DNA from: Homarus americanus
Taxonomy: Eukaryota > Arthropoda > Malacostraca > Decapoda > Nephropidae
Length of the DNA stretch: 64,000 nt
Direction of reading: 5' to 3'
Assembly: GCF_018991925.1 (NCBI RefSeq)
Contig: NW_024735554.1
Location: forward strand, 1,285,530-1,349,529
How positions within the stretch are numbered: the first letter of the stretch is position 1; each line of letters begins with the position of its first letter. Shown here piece after piece: positions 34,249 to 44,836 of the stretch. Position numbers and translations under genes: made by a program. The notes beneath the pieces are model-generated. The model saw nothing but the letters and a program-made list of their open reading frames with translations. It was not told the DNA's origin and did not search any database.

Positions 34249-35050
34249 TTACATCCTTGACCACCGAAGGGTCAAGACGTACCTGGCAGCCAGGTCAACT
34301 AAGTTGTTGGCCCATACCAACCCCCTCCCTGAACCCTGCTCCCAACAGGAATATCAACAAGTTCTCGCCAGAAGATATAATTTCATTTAGGAAAGGAAAC
34401 GAACCAGTGTTAAGGAGAGGGCCAGTGGGGGAACAGTGCTTAAGACAGTGAGAACAACTCAACAGTAACAGTCGTACCTAACCTTCACACAGTGAGGTCC
34501 CAGGTACCCAGTGATAACGGCCCGTGAGACCCAACAACAACCAGCGATGTTAATCCGTCTACGATAGGAAGGCCTAAGACCAAACCTCTCTCATATAACA
34601 CCATCTGTGAGGGAATTACTACACCACATGTCCCTCATAACACCATATGTGAGGAATTACTACACCACGTCAAGTCCCTCATCACACCATCTGTGAGGAA
34701 TTACTACACCACGTGAGGTCCCTCATAACACCATCTGTGAGGGAATTACTACACCACGTGAGGCCCCTCATAACACCATCTGCGAGTGAATTACTACACC
34801 ACGTGAGGTCCTCATAACACCATCTGAGGGAACTACTACACTAAGTGAGTTCCTCCTAACACCATCTGGGAGGGAGTTACTACACTACGAGTTTGCTGTT
34901 CAACACCTACATTAATCTGTATGTTCACTGTATGTTCCTTTTACCTTCTCTAATGAAGGCTTTTGTTAAACCACCAATGTCAGTGTATGTAATGTCATTT
35001 ATGTCCAATGTATATTTTCAGCCTTCGGGCTGCAGAATTTTTCAATAAAC
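34249..35050 (+). mobile_element. Non-autonomous retroelement with VNTR core and hairpin tail, copy 1
   Basis: Begins TACATCCTTGACCACCGAAGG directly after CA repeats. The body carries ACCTTCACACAGTGAGGTCC (about 34480), a VNTR of about seven 42-45-bp units with the core CATAACACCATCTGTGAGG (34590-34890), then a unique 3' region with CTAATGAAGGCTTTTGTTAA. The end is TGTATATTTTCAGCC with the hairpin CAGCC-TTCG-GGCTG (35019-35032), then AATAAACCGTT, an ATT microsatellite and a short CA run. No coding capacity is recognisable. The 3' end is shared with the LINE fragment at 12589, the usual sign of a non-autonomous element using a partner LINE's enzyme. Related copies at 42372 and, inverted, at 40370. 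The architecture (simple-repeat head, VNTR, LINE-like tail) recalls primate SVA by analogy only. Confidence 0.75.
34590..34890. repeat. 42-45-bp VNTR inside the non-autonomous element
   Basis: CCATCTGTGAGG-type landmarks occur at 34601, 34643, 34687, 34731, 34776, 34820 and 34862. A GGGAATTACTACACCACGTG segment follows each. The copy at 42372 has only about two diverged related units. Confidence 0.9.
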
Positions 35051-35052
35051 CG

Positions 35053-35133
35053 TTAATAATTATTATTATTATTATTATTATTATATTTATATTATTAATA
35101 TTATTATTATTATTATTATTATTACACACACAT
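35053..35133. repeat. ATT microsatellite followed by short CA run
   Basis: ATT/TTA repeats to 35124, with a few interruptions, then ACACACACAC. The order AATAAACCGT, ATT tract, CA tract is the same as at 42928-43034. Confidence 0.95.
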
Positions 35134-36440
35134 ACTAAAACCTACACGTGTGTATATTACCACATAAAAACCCACCAAACCAGTTCGTATAAATGAAGGG
35201 AATAAATATTATATTCTAATTACTGATCTATGGAGGTGGCCAAAAATCATGTTTGTGTCCGAGATTAATTGTCTAGTAACGTAAATATAATGATCTATTA
35301 ATGTGTCCATGCTACTGAGTTGAATAAATAGCTGCGCTTAGGGTTGGTGTTTAGAGTAGATCCCTACGGATATAATACCGTCAAAGTAACTAACCGGCCA
35401 CGCTACCAAATCTCCCTACTTTACAATCTAGTGGCAGTGTACTTAACGTAAACCCAGGCCCTCCCTGCTTAGCCATTACACCTGGCACGTCCCCCTTCAT
35501 TTAATTCAATTGAGTATTGTTTAACCATAAAGGTAAGGATTCCTGACTTGTGACAAGCGTGGAAGGTGTTCTAGTAAGCCTCGTGAACGGAGCTGCAGGC
35601 CTCTTATATTGGCGGTGACGAGTCTGTAGTCAGGTCAGAGGGTAAGATGACAATATATCGATTTTTAGTGATTGGCTGAAGGTCTGTCAGCCACAACCAT
35701 TAAAACTCCCGGGGAAAATGAACATATAATCAGAGAATTGTAATTACTTCTGTATACATATTGTTGTGGTAGTTATAACCCAGACTTGTGATTGTAATTA
35801 TAGCCGAGTTAATATCTTAGTTTGGTGAATTGTGGAGCATCGCTAATTAAGACAATCAATAATGACAGGAGACTGACAGGAAAACCTCACGGTTCACCCC
35901 TCACACACCAGGAGTGACACCCACAGCCTCCCGCACACGACTCTCCACTGTTACTCGGAACTAATAATCCCTAAATGTAGTGGTGAGGCAGGACAACGCG
36001 AGAGTTATTGAACGGCTATTTTCCTTAATTTGTCAATATAATGTTAAACTTGTTTTCTGTGATGTATTTTTCAATGAAACGTGTTTACAGCATGACGTCA
36101 CCGACTGTGGGTAAAATTATGTCTCGTAGGCCTGATGACTCGATAAGGGTAGAGCGAATACAAGAAATACAAGGAGGCAGTTTGGCCGATACTGCATTGA
36201 CTGTTTCAATTTCCCAACTGTAAAACAAAGCTCCCAAGGTCTTTAAGGACTTTAACCCCACAACAAGGGTAGTATTTGCCTTCGTCCAGCAGGGAACCAG
36301 AACTTGCTAATGGATGCACCAGGGATGCCCCAGGCGCGTGGTATCCACTCGGCCGTCGCACCCTCGTCCGAGATGACGCTAAAGGATGGTAGAAGAATCT
36401 CTCGCATGTAACTCTTAACAATATAAGTACTGAACTGTAC
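35134..36440. other. No gene recognised
   Basis: A 60-codon frame at 36041-36223 and overlapping minus-strand frames further on are unassigned. A short stretch at 35595-35650 between CTGCAG and GTAAGATG is exon-like but has no open-frame support. Confidence 0.45.
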
Positions 36441-36445
36441 TGAAG

Positions 36446-36625
36446 TTGAAGACGAGGAGAGAGGGCGGAGGCGGTGGAGGACGAGAAGGAGAGAAAGTGG
36501 ATGCTTGTAAGGGGAGATGGAAGGAGGAGGGGAGGACGACAAACGCGCACAGAGAAGAGGAGGAAAAGTAAAGAAGCAGAGAGGAAGAGATAGTAAAGAG
36601 TAGGGAGAGTAAAATAAGAGGAGAG
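36446..36625. other. Purine-rich tract
   Basis: About 180 bp of mostly A and G on the plus strand (GGAGGAGGGGAGGACG and similar). Capable in principle of triplex formation. Minus-strand frames over it are Ser/Leu/Pro low complexity. Confidence 0.75.
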
Positions 36626-38445
36626 AGGCCATTACATCATATCCTCTAGAAACTTGTATATTAAACAGAATATATTAAAGTCCAAATTCCAGTATTCCGA
36701 TTAATTATTAGATAATTATAGTAATAGTATTCAACAATATATTCTAAAGATATAGTGTCAGGTTATAAACATCAAAGTAAACTTTCGATTGGCTATGGAA
36801 ATATTACTGACCAGCTGACCAATATACACATTGTTATGTCATAAGATTAGTTACTAATAACTATAAACTTATTAGTGTTATATATATTTAATTAATGAAC
36901 ATTGTACCGTATAAAGAAGGTGCCATCGGGTTGATAATCACTAGTGAAAAGTTACTTGAAACTGTAAATACATAGACGTGATTTCTTTCATCTTTCTCAG
37001 ACAGTATATTGCTCTGTTAATTGTATAACCTTCTGTCCAATTATGTAAAAGCGTTGAAAATCGAAGCTGCCTAAAAAATAACGTGATTTTTAAATCAGAA
37101 AGTCAATAGCCTTGTTCGTAATTTTCTAATCCAGTTTCCTATTATACTAAATAGCGGACAATGGAAGCTACACACGAATAAACCTTCATTTATTACTGTT
37201 GATGTTATGTTTTAAGCTAAATGGCGCACGCGTTGAGCAGTGAGGTGAATAAAGAGGGACTGAACGGTGAGTGGTTCCATTATGGCAGGTAACATTTTTA
37301 TCGTGTATGAAGGGTTACGGGCGCAGGTAGTAAAGGTGAAGTGAAGGACCGAATGGGGTGACTAAACTGCCACGTGCGGATGAAAAATATAGAGTAATAT
37401 GTAGGATGAGGAATGTGAGAGGCAGCGTGTAGTCTGAGGTGTGAAGATGAACATGTGTGGGCAAAGACTGGTGATATAAGCACCCTGTAACCTGACGTCA
37501 ATGGCATGTTGAATGGTGATCCCGTGTTGAGGATTCCTGCCTCTACAGGGACAAAGGCCAATAACAGGTAAAACGAGAACTGTCACAGCTTATTACAGGT
37601 GTTGTTGCTTTAAAGTAATGGATAATGAAGAAAAGGAACAATTGGTTTACTTAAGCAAATGAAGAATTAACTTAAAGGTTGCCGAGCAAATAATGAGAAT
37701 GAACATTCCTGGACGAAAAGGATAATCGTAAAATTACCTTATTAGAAATGGAAAATTATGAAAGTTATGTTTGTATTTGATCCTTTGTCTCAAAATTACT
37801 TATATATTCCGAACTCTAAGACAGGATTTAGAAATAGTTCACTTAATGACCGTTCCTTGCTGTAACTGTTGGCCCAGCTGACATGGTGTGTATTCCATCA
37901 TTAACATCGACTATTCCTCGTACATATTATAATAGGATATCAACATGCCTTTGTGTTTCGCTTCAGTGGTTCTCATAATAACTCTGACCTTCCTTGTTCC
38001 ATTGTCTCCCTGGGCTGTTATGACTAATATTGACATTCTGCCTGAATATTGCTCTCCTTCTTCGTATCCTCATAATTTACTCGACAGTCCTCTGTCTAAC
38101 TTAGAAACAGTCATCCCCTATAATCCGACACCCTTATTTATATGTTTACGGAATAATGGAACTAATATCAATGATTCTTGTATAGTGTTAAAGTTCTTTA
38201 TATTGCTCCATTTGTCTTCATTGGGGAAATTTTTTTGTTTGAATTTATTTTATTCACATCTATTTATTCATTTTTCGGTAATTTTTCACCAGTTAATTTT
38301 ATTGATTCCAATGCGCCTCTACCTGCAAGAGTCTTTCGTATTAACTTGCTGTTAAACATTTTTGGAAAGCTTCATCAATTAAGGTGGATAACGTGATTAG
38401 CAGCCCAACTTAATTCAACTCAACTAAAACGCTAATGCTACACAA
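36626..38445. other. No gene recognised
   Basis: AT-rich. The 136-codon plus frame at 37945-38355 is hydrophobic and starts with a signal-like stretch, but its Phe/Leu/Ile/Ser content and TA-rich DNA suggest chance. I cannot assign it. Confidence 0.4.
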
Positions 38446-38448
38446 GGA

Positions 38449-38465
38449 TTAGGTTAGGTTAGGTT
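38449..38465. repeat. Short interstitial telomere-like run (TTAGG)3
   Basis: Three units of TTAGG, the arthropod telomere motif, close upstream of the rearranged CR1-like copy. Confidence 0.65.
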
Positions 38466-38639
38466 TGCGTTAAGTTGTTCCATTTTCAGGTGAAGTAAGC
38501 CGGGGGTGTCTAATCATCAGACCAAATAAGCCGGGGTGTCTTATCATCATCATGTGATCCACTGAGGCTACATCGTGTCAAGATGTAGTTTCTCAACAGC
38601 TTAAAAAATTTTTCACTGTTTACTATTACTGACAACTAA

Positions 38640-39957
38640 GTCAACCTAAAACTATATCTTGCGCTTGTGAGACCTCACTAGATTACGCAGTTCAATTCTT
38701 ACCGTATTACAGAATGGATATAAAATTTGGAAAGAATTCAGAGGAGAATGACAAGACTAGTCCCGGCATTAGGAACCTTGAGTTCAGAGACAGGTTAAAA
38801 CATCTTAATTTGCCTCCTTGAGAGACCTCGAGTGAGGGGCGATATGATAGAGGGTGTATAAATGGACTTTAGCAAAGCCTTTCGACAGAGTCCCCACGAA
38901 AGACTAATTAGAAAGGTAGAAGCTCATGGCATCAAAGGTGACATCCTTAAATGGATTAGGGCGCGTGGTTACAGGACAGGAAACAGAGTGAGCATTAACG
39001 GCACTAAGTCCCATTGGAGCAACGTCACAAGTGGAGTTCCCCAAGGCTCAGTACTTACTATTATTTATTATATACATAAACGACATAGATATCGGCATAG
39101 ACAGCAACATAGTAAATTTGCTGATGACACTAAAATAGGACGTGTTATCAAATCTGACGAGGACTCGTCAAAACTACAGGAAGATCTAAACAAATTTTTC
39201 GAATGGTCTGAAAAATGGCAGATGAAATTCAACGTCGACAAATGTAAAGTACTCAGTATAGGATGTAAAATGGGAAACCAGATACCAGATGAACAACGAT
39301 GCCATAGAGAAACCGACTGCGAGAGATTTAGGAGTAATGATAAGTAGGAACCTTAAGCCAAGTAAACAATGTGTTTTTGCTCGTAACAAGGCTAATAAAG
39401 TACTTGGGTTCACAAAAGAGTGTTAGTTACAAGACTAGCGAGGTCATCCTAAACCGTATCTTGCCTTGTGAGACCACACTGGATTACGCAGTTCAGTTCT
39501 GGTCACCGTATTACAGGGATAGAATCCTTGGAAAGAATTCGGAGGAGAATGACAAGACTAATCCCGCATTAGAACTTTGAGTATAGAGACAGGTTAAAGC
39601 ATCTTAATTTGCACCCGAGAGACGTGGCGACCTGATAGGTGTATAAGTGGAAGGCAGGGCTAAACAAAGGGCCATTACAAAGGTACTCAAACTATCCAAC
39701 CAGGAGCGAACTCGTAACAATGGTTTTAAATTAGACAAATTTAGATTTAGGCGTGAAATAGGTAAACACTGGTTTGGAAACAGAGTAGTGGATGAATGGA
39801 ACAAGTTACCAACATCATCATTAACTCGAATACGCTGAATTGCTTCAAACATAGGTTGATGCTCATATGAGCAATAGGGTTGGTAAACGGACTGCTCAGT
39901 ATGGATAATAGGCCCGCTGCAGCCTCCATTCTTATGTTCTTATGTGTTCTTATGTTA
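38640..39957 (+). pseudogene. CR1-like LINE, second copy, chimeric and frameshifted
   Basis: Same family as 24920-26815. It has an unusual order: a C-terminal segment (38640-38855, the blocks for LDYAVQF and TRLVPGIRNLEF) comes first, then at about 38860 the sequence jumps back to the RT palm start (MDFSKAF, then SPHERLIRKVEAHGIKGDIL, SINGTKSHWSNVTSGVPQGS, KFADDTKIGRVIKSDEDSSK) and proceeds through EKWQMKFNVDKCKVLSIG to RFRREIGKHWFGNRVVDEWN and a tail of TTCTTATGT units ending at 39957. FADD is intact here, unlike the first copy. A deletion or shift after GSVL and later frameshifts make it inactive. The junction reads GTGTATAAATGGACTTTAGC, joining GGTGTATAAGTGG-like and TATATCTCGACTTTAG-like sequences at a short TATA overlap. 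Confidence 0.85.
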
Positions 39958-40325
39958 GTCCAATCAGATTGGAAGACTATAAAACGATTGCTGTGGAAAT
40001 ATGTAGATATGCTTAGACGATTAATATGCAGGAATATTTTGAAATACCTTAAATAAAGTATAATTAAGACAACAATAAATACTCCATCCAGCATGAGAGG
40101 AGCGAGGTGTTCCGTGTGACCAGCTGCCGTGATGGAGCACCGGTCAGAGGCTTGGTGCTGCTGCCAGTTCGCTTCACAGCCTCTCACAGCCAATCTGCCC
40201 TTTGATGCTCGCCACATATATTGCACACATCTGCACACAGTTAACTCAAATGATATACGCCATTCACTATTACGTATTCAGTATAACACATATTATCACT
40301 GGTTTATTGAGTAGGAGAGTGAAGA
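39958..40325. other. No gene recognised
   Basis: A 61-codon plus frame (40129-40314) and a long minus frame, 39747-40238, partly antisense to the LINE; neither resembles a known protein. Confidence 0.45.
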
Positions 40326-40369
40326 GTGTATGAACGTTGCTGTATATGATTTAACCAGATTCGTCATAT

Positions 40370-40560
40370 ATTTGAGAGGTGTGGCCCCAGGCCTCTATCG
40401 TGACGGATTAACACATAGCTGGTGTTGTTGGTCTCAGGGCAGTTATCACTGGTACCTGGGACCTCACTGTGTGAAGGTTAGCTTGGGTAAGACTCAGTTG
40501 TTACTGCCCAGTTGTTTTCACTGACTTAAGAACTGTTCACCATTATTCAACACTGGTTCC
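40370..40560 (-). mobile_element. Non-autonomous hairpin-tail element, truncated inverted copy
   Basis: Read on the minus strand, 40560 to 40370 aligns with 34395-34610: GAACCAGTGTTGAA, TTAAGTCAGTGA, AACCTTCACACAGTGAGGTC, CCAGGTACCAGTGATAAC, GTTAATCCGT and CACGATAGAGGCCT. Its 5' edge in element sense abuts ACACACACACACAC (plus-strand GT run at about 40564-40577), again a CA repeat. It lacks the VNTR and the 3' hairpin end, so it is truncated on both sides. This independent copy proves that the shared body is a dispersed repeat. Confidence 0.78.
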
Positions 40561-40561
40561 A

Positions 40562-41005
40562 CTGTGTGTGTGTGTGCACTAACCTAACCTTCGTGATTAA
40601 AGGCCTGCGTTGTTGAAGCGCAGTAATACATTATAATCTCAACATCAACATCTCAGACTATGAGTTTCTACCGAGTCAATACAAGGGAAGAGGTACCAAC
40701 TTTCCTATAATAGAATCACTGAAACTTAAGATCTTTTATTGACAGCAGACTAACAGACACGCAAAAAGACGAAATGAACTTTGGGGTTAAAAATTGTAGA
40801 ATGGAAAAAATCACTTAAATCATTTTGACGGGTAATTAGCAATTCATTACTACCTCTATTAATTATAACAAGTCATCACTCACGGGTTAATTCATATAAT
40901 TAATGACTTATGACTCAATCCATCAGCGGCAGCCAAGTAGATTCGGGAGAGCCTTGTGAGTTTAACGTGATCATATTTAATTATGTTTGGAGACACTGAT
41001 TAGAT
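40562..41005. other. Short GT run, otherwise no gene recognised
   Basis: A seven-unit GT run starts at about 40564. The rest is AT-rich with no open frame of interest. Confidence 0.5.
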
Positions 41006-41006
41006 C

Positions 41007-41466
41007 TGGTGGTGGTAGTGGTGATGGTGGTAGTGATGGTGGTGGTGGTGGTGGTGGTGGTGGTGGTGGTGGTGATGGTGATGGGTGGTGGTGGTGGTAG
41101 TGTGATGTAGTGGGGGTAATGGTGGTGGTTGTGGTGGTGGTTGTTGTGGAGGGGTAGTGGTAGTGGTGGGGAGTGGTGACGGTGGTGGTAGTGGTAGTGA
41201 TGGTGATGGTGGTGGAATTCATGGTAGGGTGATGATGATGAAGATGAAGGTGTTTGGGATGATGGTGGTGATGATGATGGTGGTAGTTTGGGTGATGATG
41301 ATGATGGTGGTGGTGATGATGGTGTTTGGGGTGATGATGATCATCATCATCATGATGATCATGATGAAGGTGATGTTGATCATGATGGTTATGGTGATAT
41401 GATGATAGTGGTGATGATGATGGTGGATGATGATGATGAAGGTGGTGGTAGTGGTGGTGGTGTTGT
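41007..41466. repeat. GGT/GAT trinucleotide tract
   Basis: About 460 bp of GGT/GTG passing into GAT/GATGATGGT, with many interruptions. The plus strand is almost free of C for the first 200 bp. All frames over it are His/Thr/Met/Val/Asp repeats without biological meaning. Confidence 0.95.
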
Positions 41467-42335
41467 TGACCATTCCATTATCGCTATCAATATAATTACC
41501 CCACAACCACAAACAGTCCCGATGAATATTGAAACGCCACAACTCATTAAAATAAACATTACATCATTATCACTACCACCAATGTTTATCTCACTAACTA
41601 AAGGCCACAAATCTTGCTACACTTCCTCAGCCAGCCAAGATCCTCACCTATTTCCCGTAAACTATCTGGTAACGCATCTACAGTAGTACATATTGACACT
41701 GCCTTAACCAACATACAAGCGGCTAGCAACATTCCGTATCGTTCACCTGATCAGTAAATTCTCTTATATTCACCTCCAAAATTCACTCTACCATATAAAC
41801 ACTCACATTCACCCCAACATTCGCCCTACCATTAAACACACTCACATTCACCAACATTCAACCCACCACCACAGCACCAATTCGTACTCCAACATTTAGT
41901 CAAGCCATCCAAACACTCCACTATCTCTCATCCATCATTTTATTCAGCCTGGAAAAACAACCACTCCTCGCTCACCGATTCACACCATTATCCACTACCA
42001 CGGTTTGTGTTGTGTTTGGTCGATCCAGCAAAACGTTTCTCAAAAGCTTTCATGGTGCTTTGAACAATATATAAGTATTTTGAATTGCATGTGAACCGTT
42101 TTATTTCTTTCGATCGTTGAAGAAAATGGAGGAAACAAATATTAAGGTTAGATGTCTCAGGTGCTTAAACCTCGTATTTCAGGACCAGTTTCCGGATAAT
42201 CTTGACTATCAGCGGCGACTTGCAGCCAGAAAGTGTTTCATGGACATTGATTTCCTTTAAGAGGCATTGTACTGGGACTATCAACACGTGGTGAGCAAAA
42301 CACTTTTCTCTCGGCCTAATCTGGAGCAAGAGAAT
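41467..42335. other. No gene recognised
   Basis: A/C-rich imperfect repeats (ACACTCACATTCACC, AACATTC) at 41765-41880. Nothing else. Confidence 0.5.
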
Positions 42336-42336
42336 G

Positions 42337-42338
<2 letters not shown>

Positions 42339-42371
<33 letters not shown>
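42339..42371. repeat. CA microsatellite, left flank of element
   Basis: About 32 bp of CA directly touching the element start TACATCCTTGACC. Confidence 0.97.
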
Positions 42372-42373
<2 letters not shown>

Positions 42374-42938
42374 CATCCTTGACCACCGGAGGGTTAGACC
42401 TGTCAGGAGCTGATCCTGCTGCACAGCTGCCCCTTGGCCAATGTTCGGCCTATTCCCAAGTCCCTCTCCCCGACCCATCGTTTCAGAAAGAAGTGGGATC
42501 TGTGTTGAACAGTGATGAACAGTGTTTAAATCAGTGACTACGAGAAAATACAACACCACCTAGCAGAGAGTGAGGAGCCGTGACACCACCCCCACCACAC
42601 AGTGTCTCCATGACCACATGAGGTCCTTCATGTCAACACCCGAGGACGAGTCACTACACAACGTGTACACCACACCACCCGGTGTCTCCATAATCACGCG
42701 AGGTCCTTCATGTCAACATCTACGGACGAGTTATTGAACCACGGCCTACGTGACCTCACAAAGTACGGCAAGAGACCAGCCCGGGTCATCAACTGTAAAC
42801 TATAATAATTTGTATGTTAAATTTTAGTAATGAAAGCTTTTGTTAAAGACCCACCCACCCCTTGTCTTTGTATGTAATAAGTCATTTTTGCCTAATGTAT
42901 ATTTTCAGCTGGGCTGCAGAACTTTTCAATAAACCGTA
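42372..42938 (+). mobile_element. Non-autonomous hairpin-tail element, copy 2
   Basis: Starts TACATCCTTGACCACCGGAGG, matching the start at 34249. The middle is diverged and shorter, with GTTTAAATCAGTGA and two units containing GAGGTCCTTCATGTCAACA instead of seven VNTR units. The 3' region matches copy 1: CTAATGAAAGCTTTTGTTAA-like, TGTATATTTTCAGC with a damaged hairpin (CAGC-TG-GGCTG, about 42906), then AATAAACCGT (42928-42937). It is followed by an ATT tract and a long CA tract, so CA repeats bound it on both sides. Confidence 0.75.
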
Positions 42939-42971
42939 TTAATATTATTATTATTATTATTATTATTATTA

Positions 42972-43034
<63 letters not shown>
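42939..43034. repeat. ATT then CA microsatellites, right flank of element
   Basis: ATT units to 42971, then about 62 bp of CA to 43034. The ATT tract probably belongs to the element tail and the CA tract to the target. Confidence 0.95.
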
Positions 43035-43036
<2 letters not shown>

Positions 43037-43224
43037 TGAAACCGTAGATACGTGTTATAAATATAATAATAATAGTAATAGTTGCCCCGTCGTATTCTAG
43101 AATGGCAGACCCTAAGTTAACGAGCTGTATGATTCAGTGTCAAGGAATAATTCAAGTAGACGACAACTCGGCAACTCCAATAACATGTAGGTTCCATTAC
43201 TGCTGGCTAAACAAATGCAAATTA

Positions 43225-43312
43225 CGTAAATAAATCTGCCGGGGTTCGAACCTAGGTCCAATCGATTGCGAGGCGAGCATGCCGACTATTACACCACAAG
43301 TCGCCACAATGT
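43225..43312 (-). mobile_element. tRNA-derived SINE head
   Basis: On the minus strand an A-box-like TGGTGTAATAGTCGGC is followed after a suitable interval (CATGCTCGCCTCGCAATCG) by a perfect B box GGTTCGAACCC (about 43233-43243). The layout is that of a tRNA D arm, anticodon region and T arm. The anticodon stem and acceptor are too degraded for a functional tRNA, and there is no clean cloverleaf. The 3' body, toward lower coordinates, is not defined. Confidence 0.6.
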
Positions 43313-43752
43313 TTAGACGGAAAATTAAACACAGGTAAACACTGAACTGCACTAACAACAATTGGTCTTCCACAGGCACGCATGGTGGCGAGTTTGCTTG
43401 ATTGTCGAGTTGACAAAATTAAAAAAGTTGCATCCTTCTTTTATCATGGACTATTAAATAGAAAGGGTTGTTATTTTAAACCGTAACAAGTTTGACCTGA
43501 CAAGCAGAGAATTGTGTTTACTTGTGAATGTTTTTGTTTATCAATTTGTTGTTCGTCAGCTCTGGTCAATAATACAAGGTCACTGTTTATTCGACAGCCC
43601 TAAATGTTTACTATATCTTAGGACGTGTATTAAACAGGAATCTGAAAATATAGGAATAAAGTCTGACCATATCGTAAATGTTCTTCACAATCATCAGACT
43701 TTTTCAACTGACTTTAGGTTCCTGATTATTACACGTCCTAAAAATAATAGTC
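43313..43752. other. No gene recognised
   Basis: AT-rich; the 81-codon plus frame at 43512-43757 is unassigned. Confidence 0.45.
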
Positions 43753-44108
<356 letters not shown>

Positions 44109-44109
<1 letters not shown>

Positions 44110-44736
44110 TGTTTTTTTTTTGATATATATGTGATATCAGAGACGGATTTACTAGTGAGAAGAGAACAGTGAAGTAACAACGACTGTAATGATATAAACC
44201 ACAAATAAAATTTCATTAAGAGGTGAACAAAACCCGCTAATGATCCAAACAAGTTCAACCCGTGGATGGTCAGGTCACGAGATTCTATGTAACGTCTTAC
44301 TTTACCTAGACCAAAGGATAATGATAAGGAACAAGGGCATCAGAAGACCCCTGGTAAGGAGTTAAGAGATAGTGGCCTCAGTCTTTCATGGTTACACAGT
44401 TGGTAGAGAAATTTTCATTTGATAATCTTAATTTTCCTATTTTGTAATTTTTTTTCCTGATAAAATCTATAAAAAAATATTAAGTTTGTTCACCTACACG
44501 CCGTCATCACACAGTGTAGCCAAGAATAAGCCTTGTTGTATACCAGGAGGATAACCAAGCCTGTACTGCCCAGCCCTGCACTATTGACATGGTCGGAACC
44601 GATCTACTCTATCCCATGTCAAGTGAACAAGCAATAGTGTGTGAGTGCGAGAGTAATAACATCTCAGCCAGCCATGTTCTGTCCAGGATAGTAAAGGCAC
44701 AATAACCTCCCCGACCCATAGTACTGTGTTACACGA
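44109..44736. other. No gene recognised
   Basis: AT-rich to the gap edge. Nothing seen. Confidence 0.5.
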
Positions 44737-44836
44737 NNNNNNNNNNNNNNNNNNNNNNNNNNNNNNNNNNNNNNNNNNNNNNNNNNNNNNNNNNNNNNNN
44801 NNNNNNNNNNNNNNNNNNNNNNNNNNNNNNNNNNNN
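44737..44836. other. Assembly gap of 100 N
   Basis: Exactly 100 N bases, the conventional length for a gap of unknown size. The right edge opens directly into a 52-bp minisatellite, a usual reason for contig breaks. With the exact repeat that follows, this suggests that the contig starting at 44837 may be a redundant copy of the sequence lying upstream of base 1. Confidence 0.98.

Noticed and set aside
36206..36632. Overlapping minus-strand ORFs of 114 and 126 codons
   Set aside because: They lie over a purine-rich tract and are Ser/Leu/Pro low complexity in two frames; no domain recognised.
37945..38355. 136-codon hydrophobic ORF as a secreted or membrane protein
   Set aside because: Base composition explains the residues, there is no promoter or splice context, and no family is recognised.
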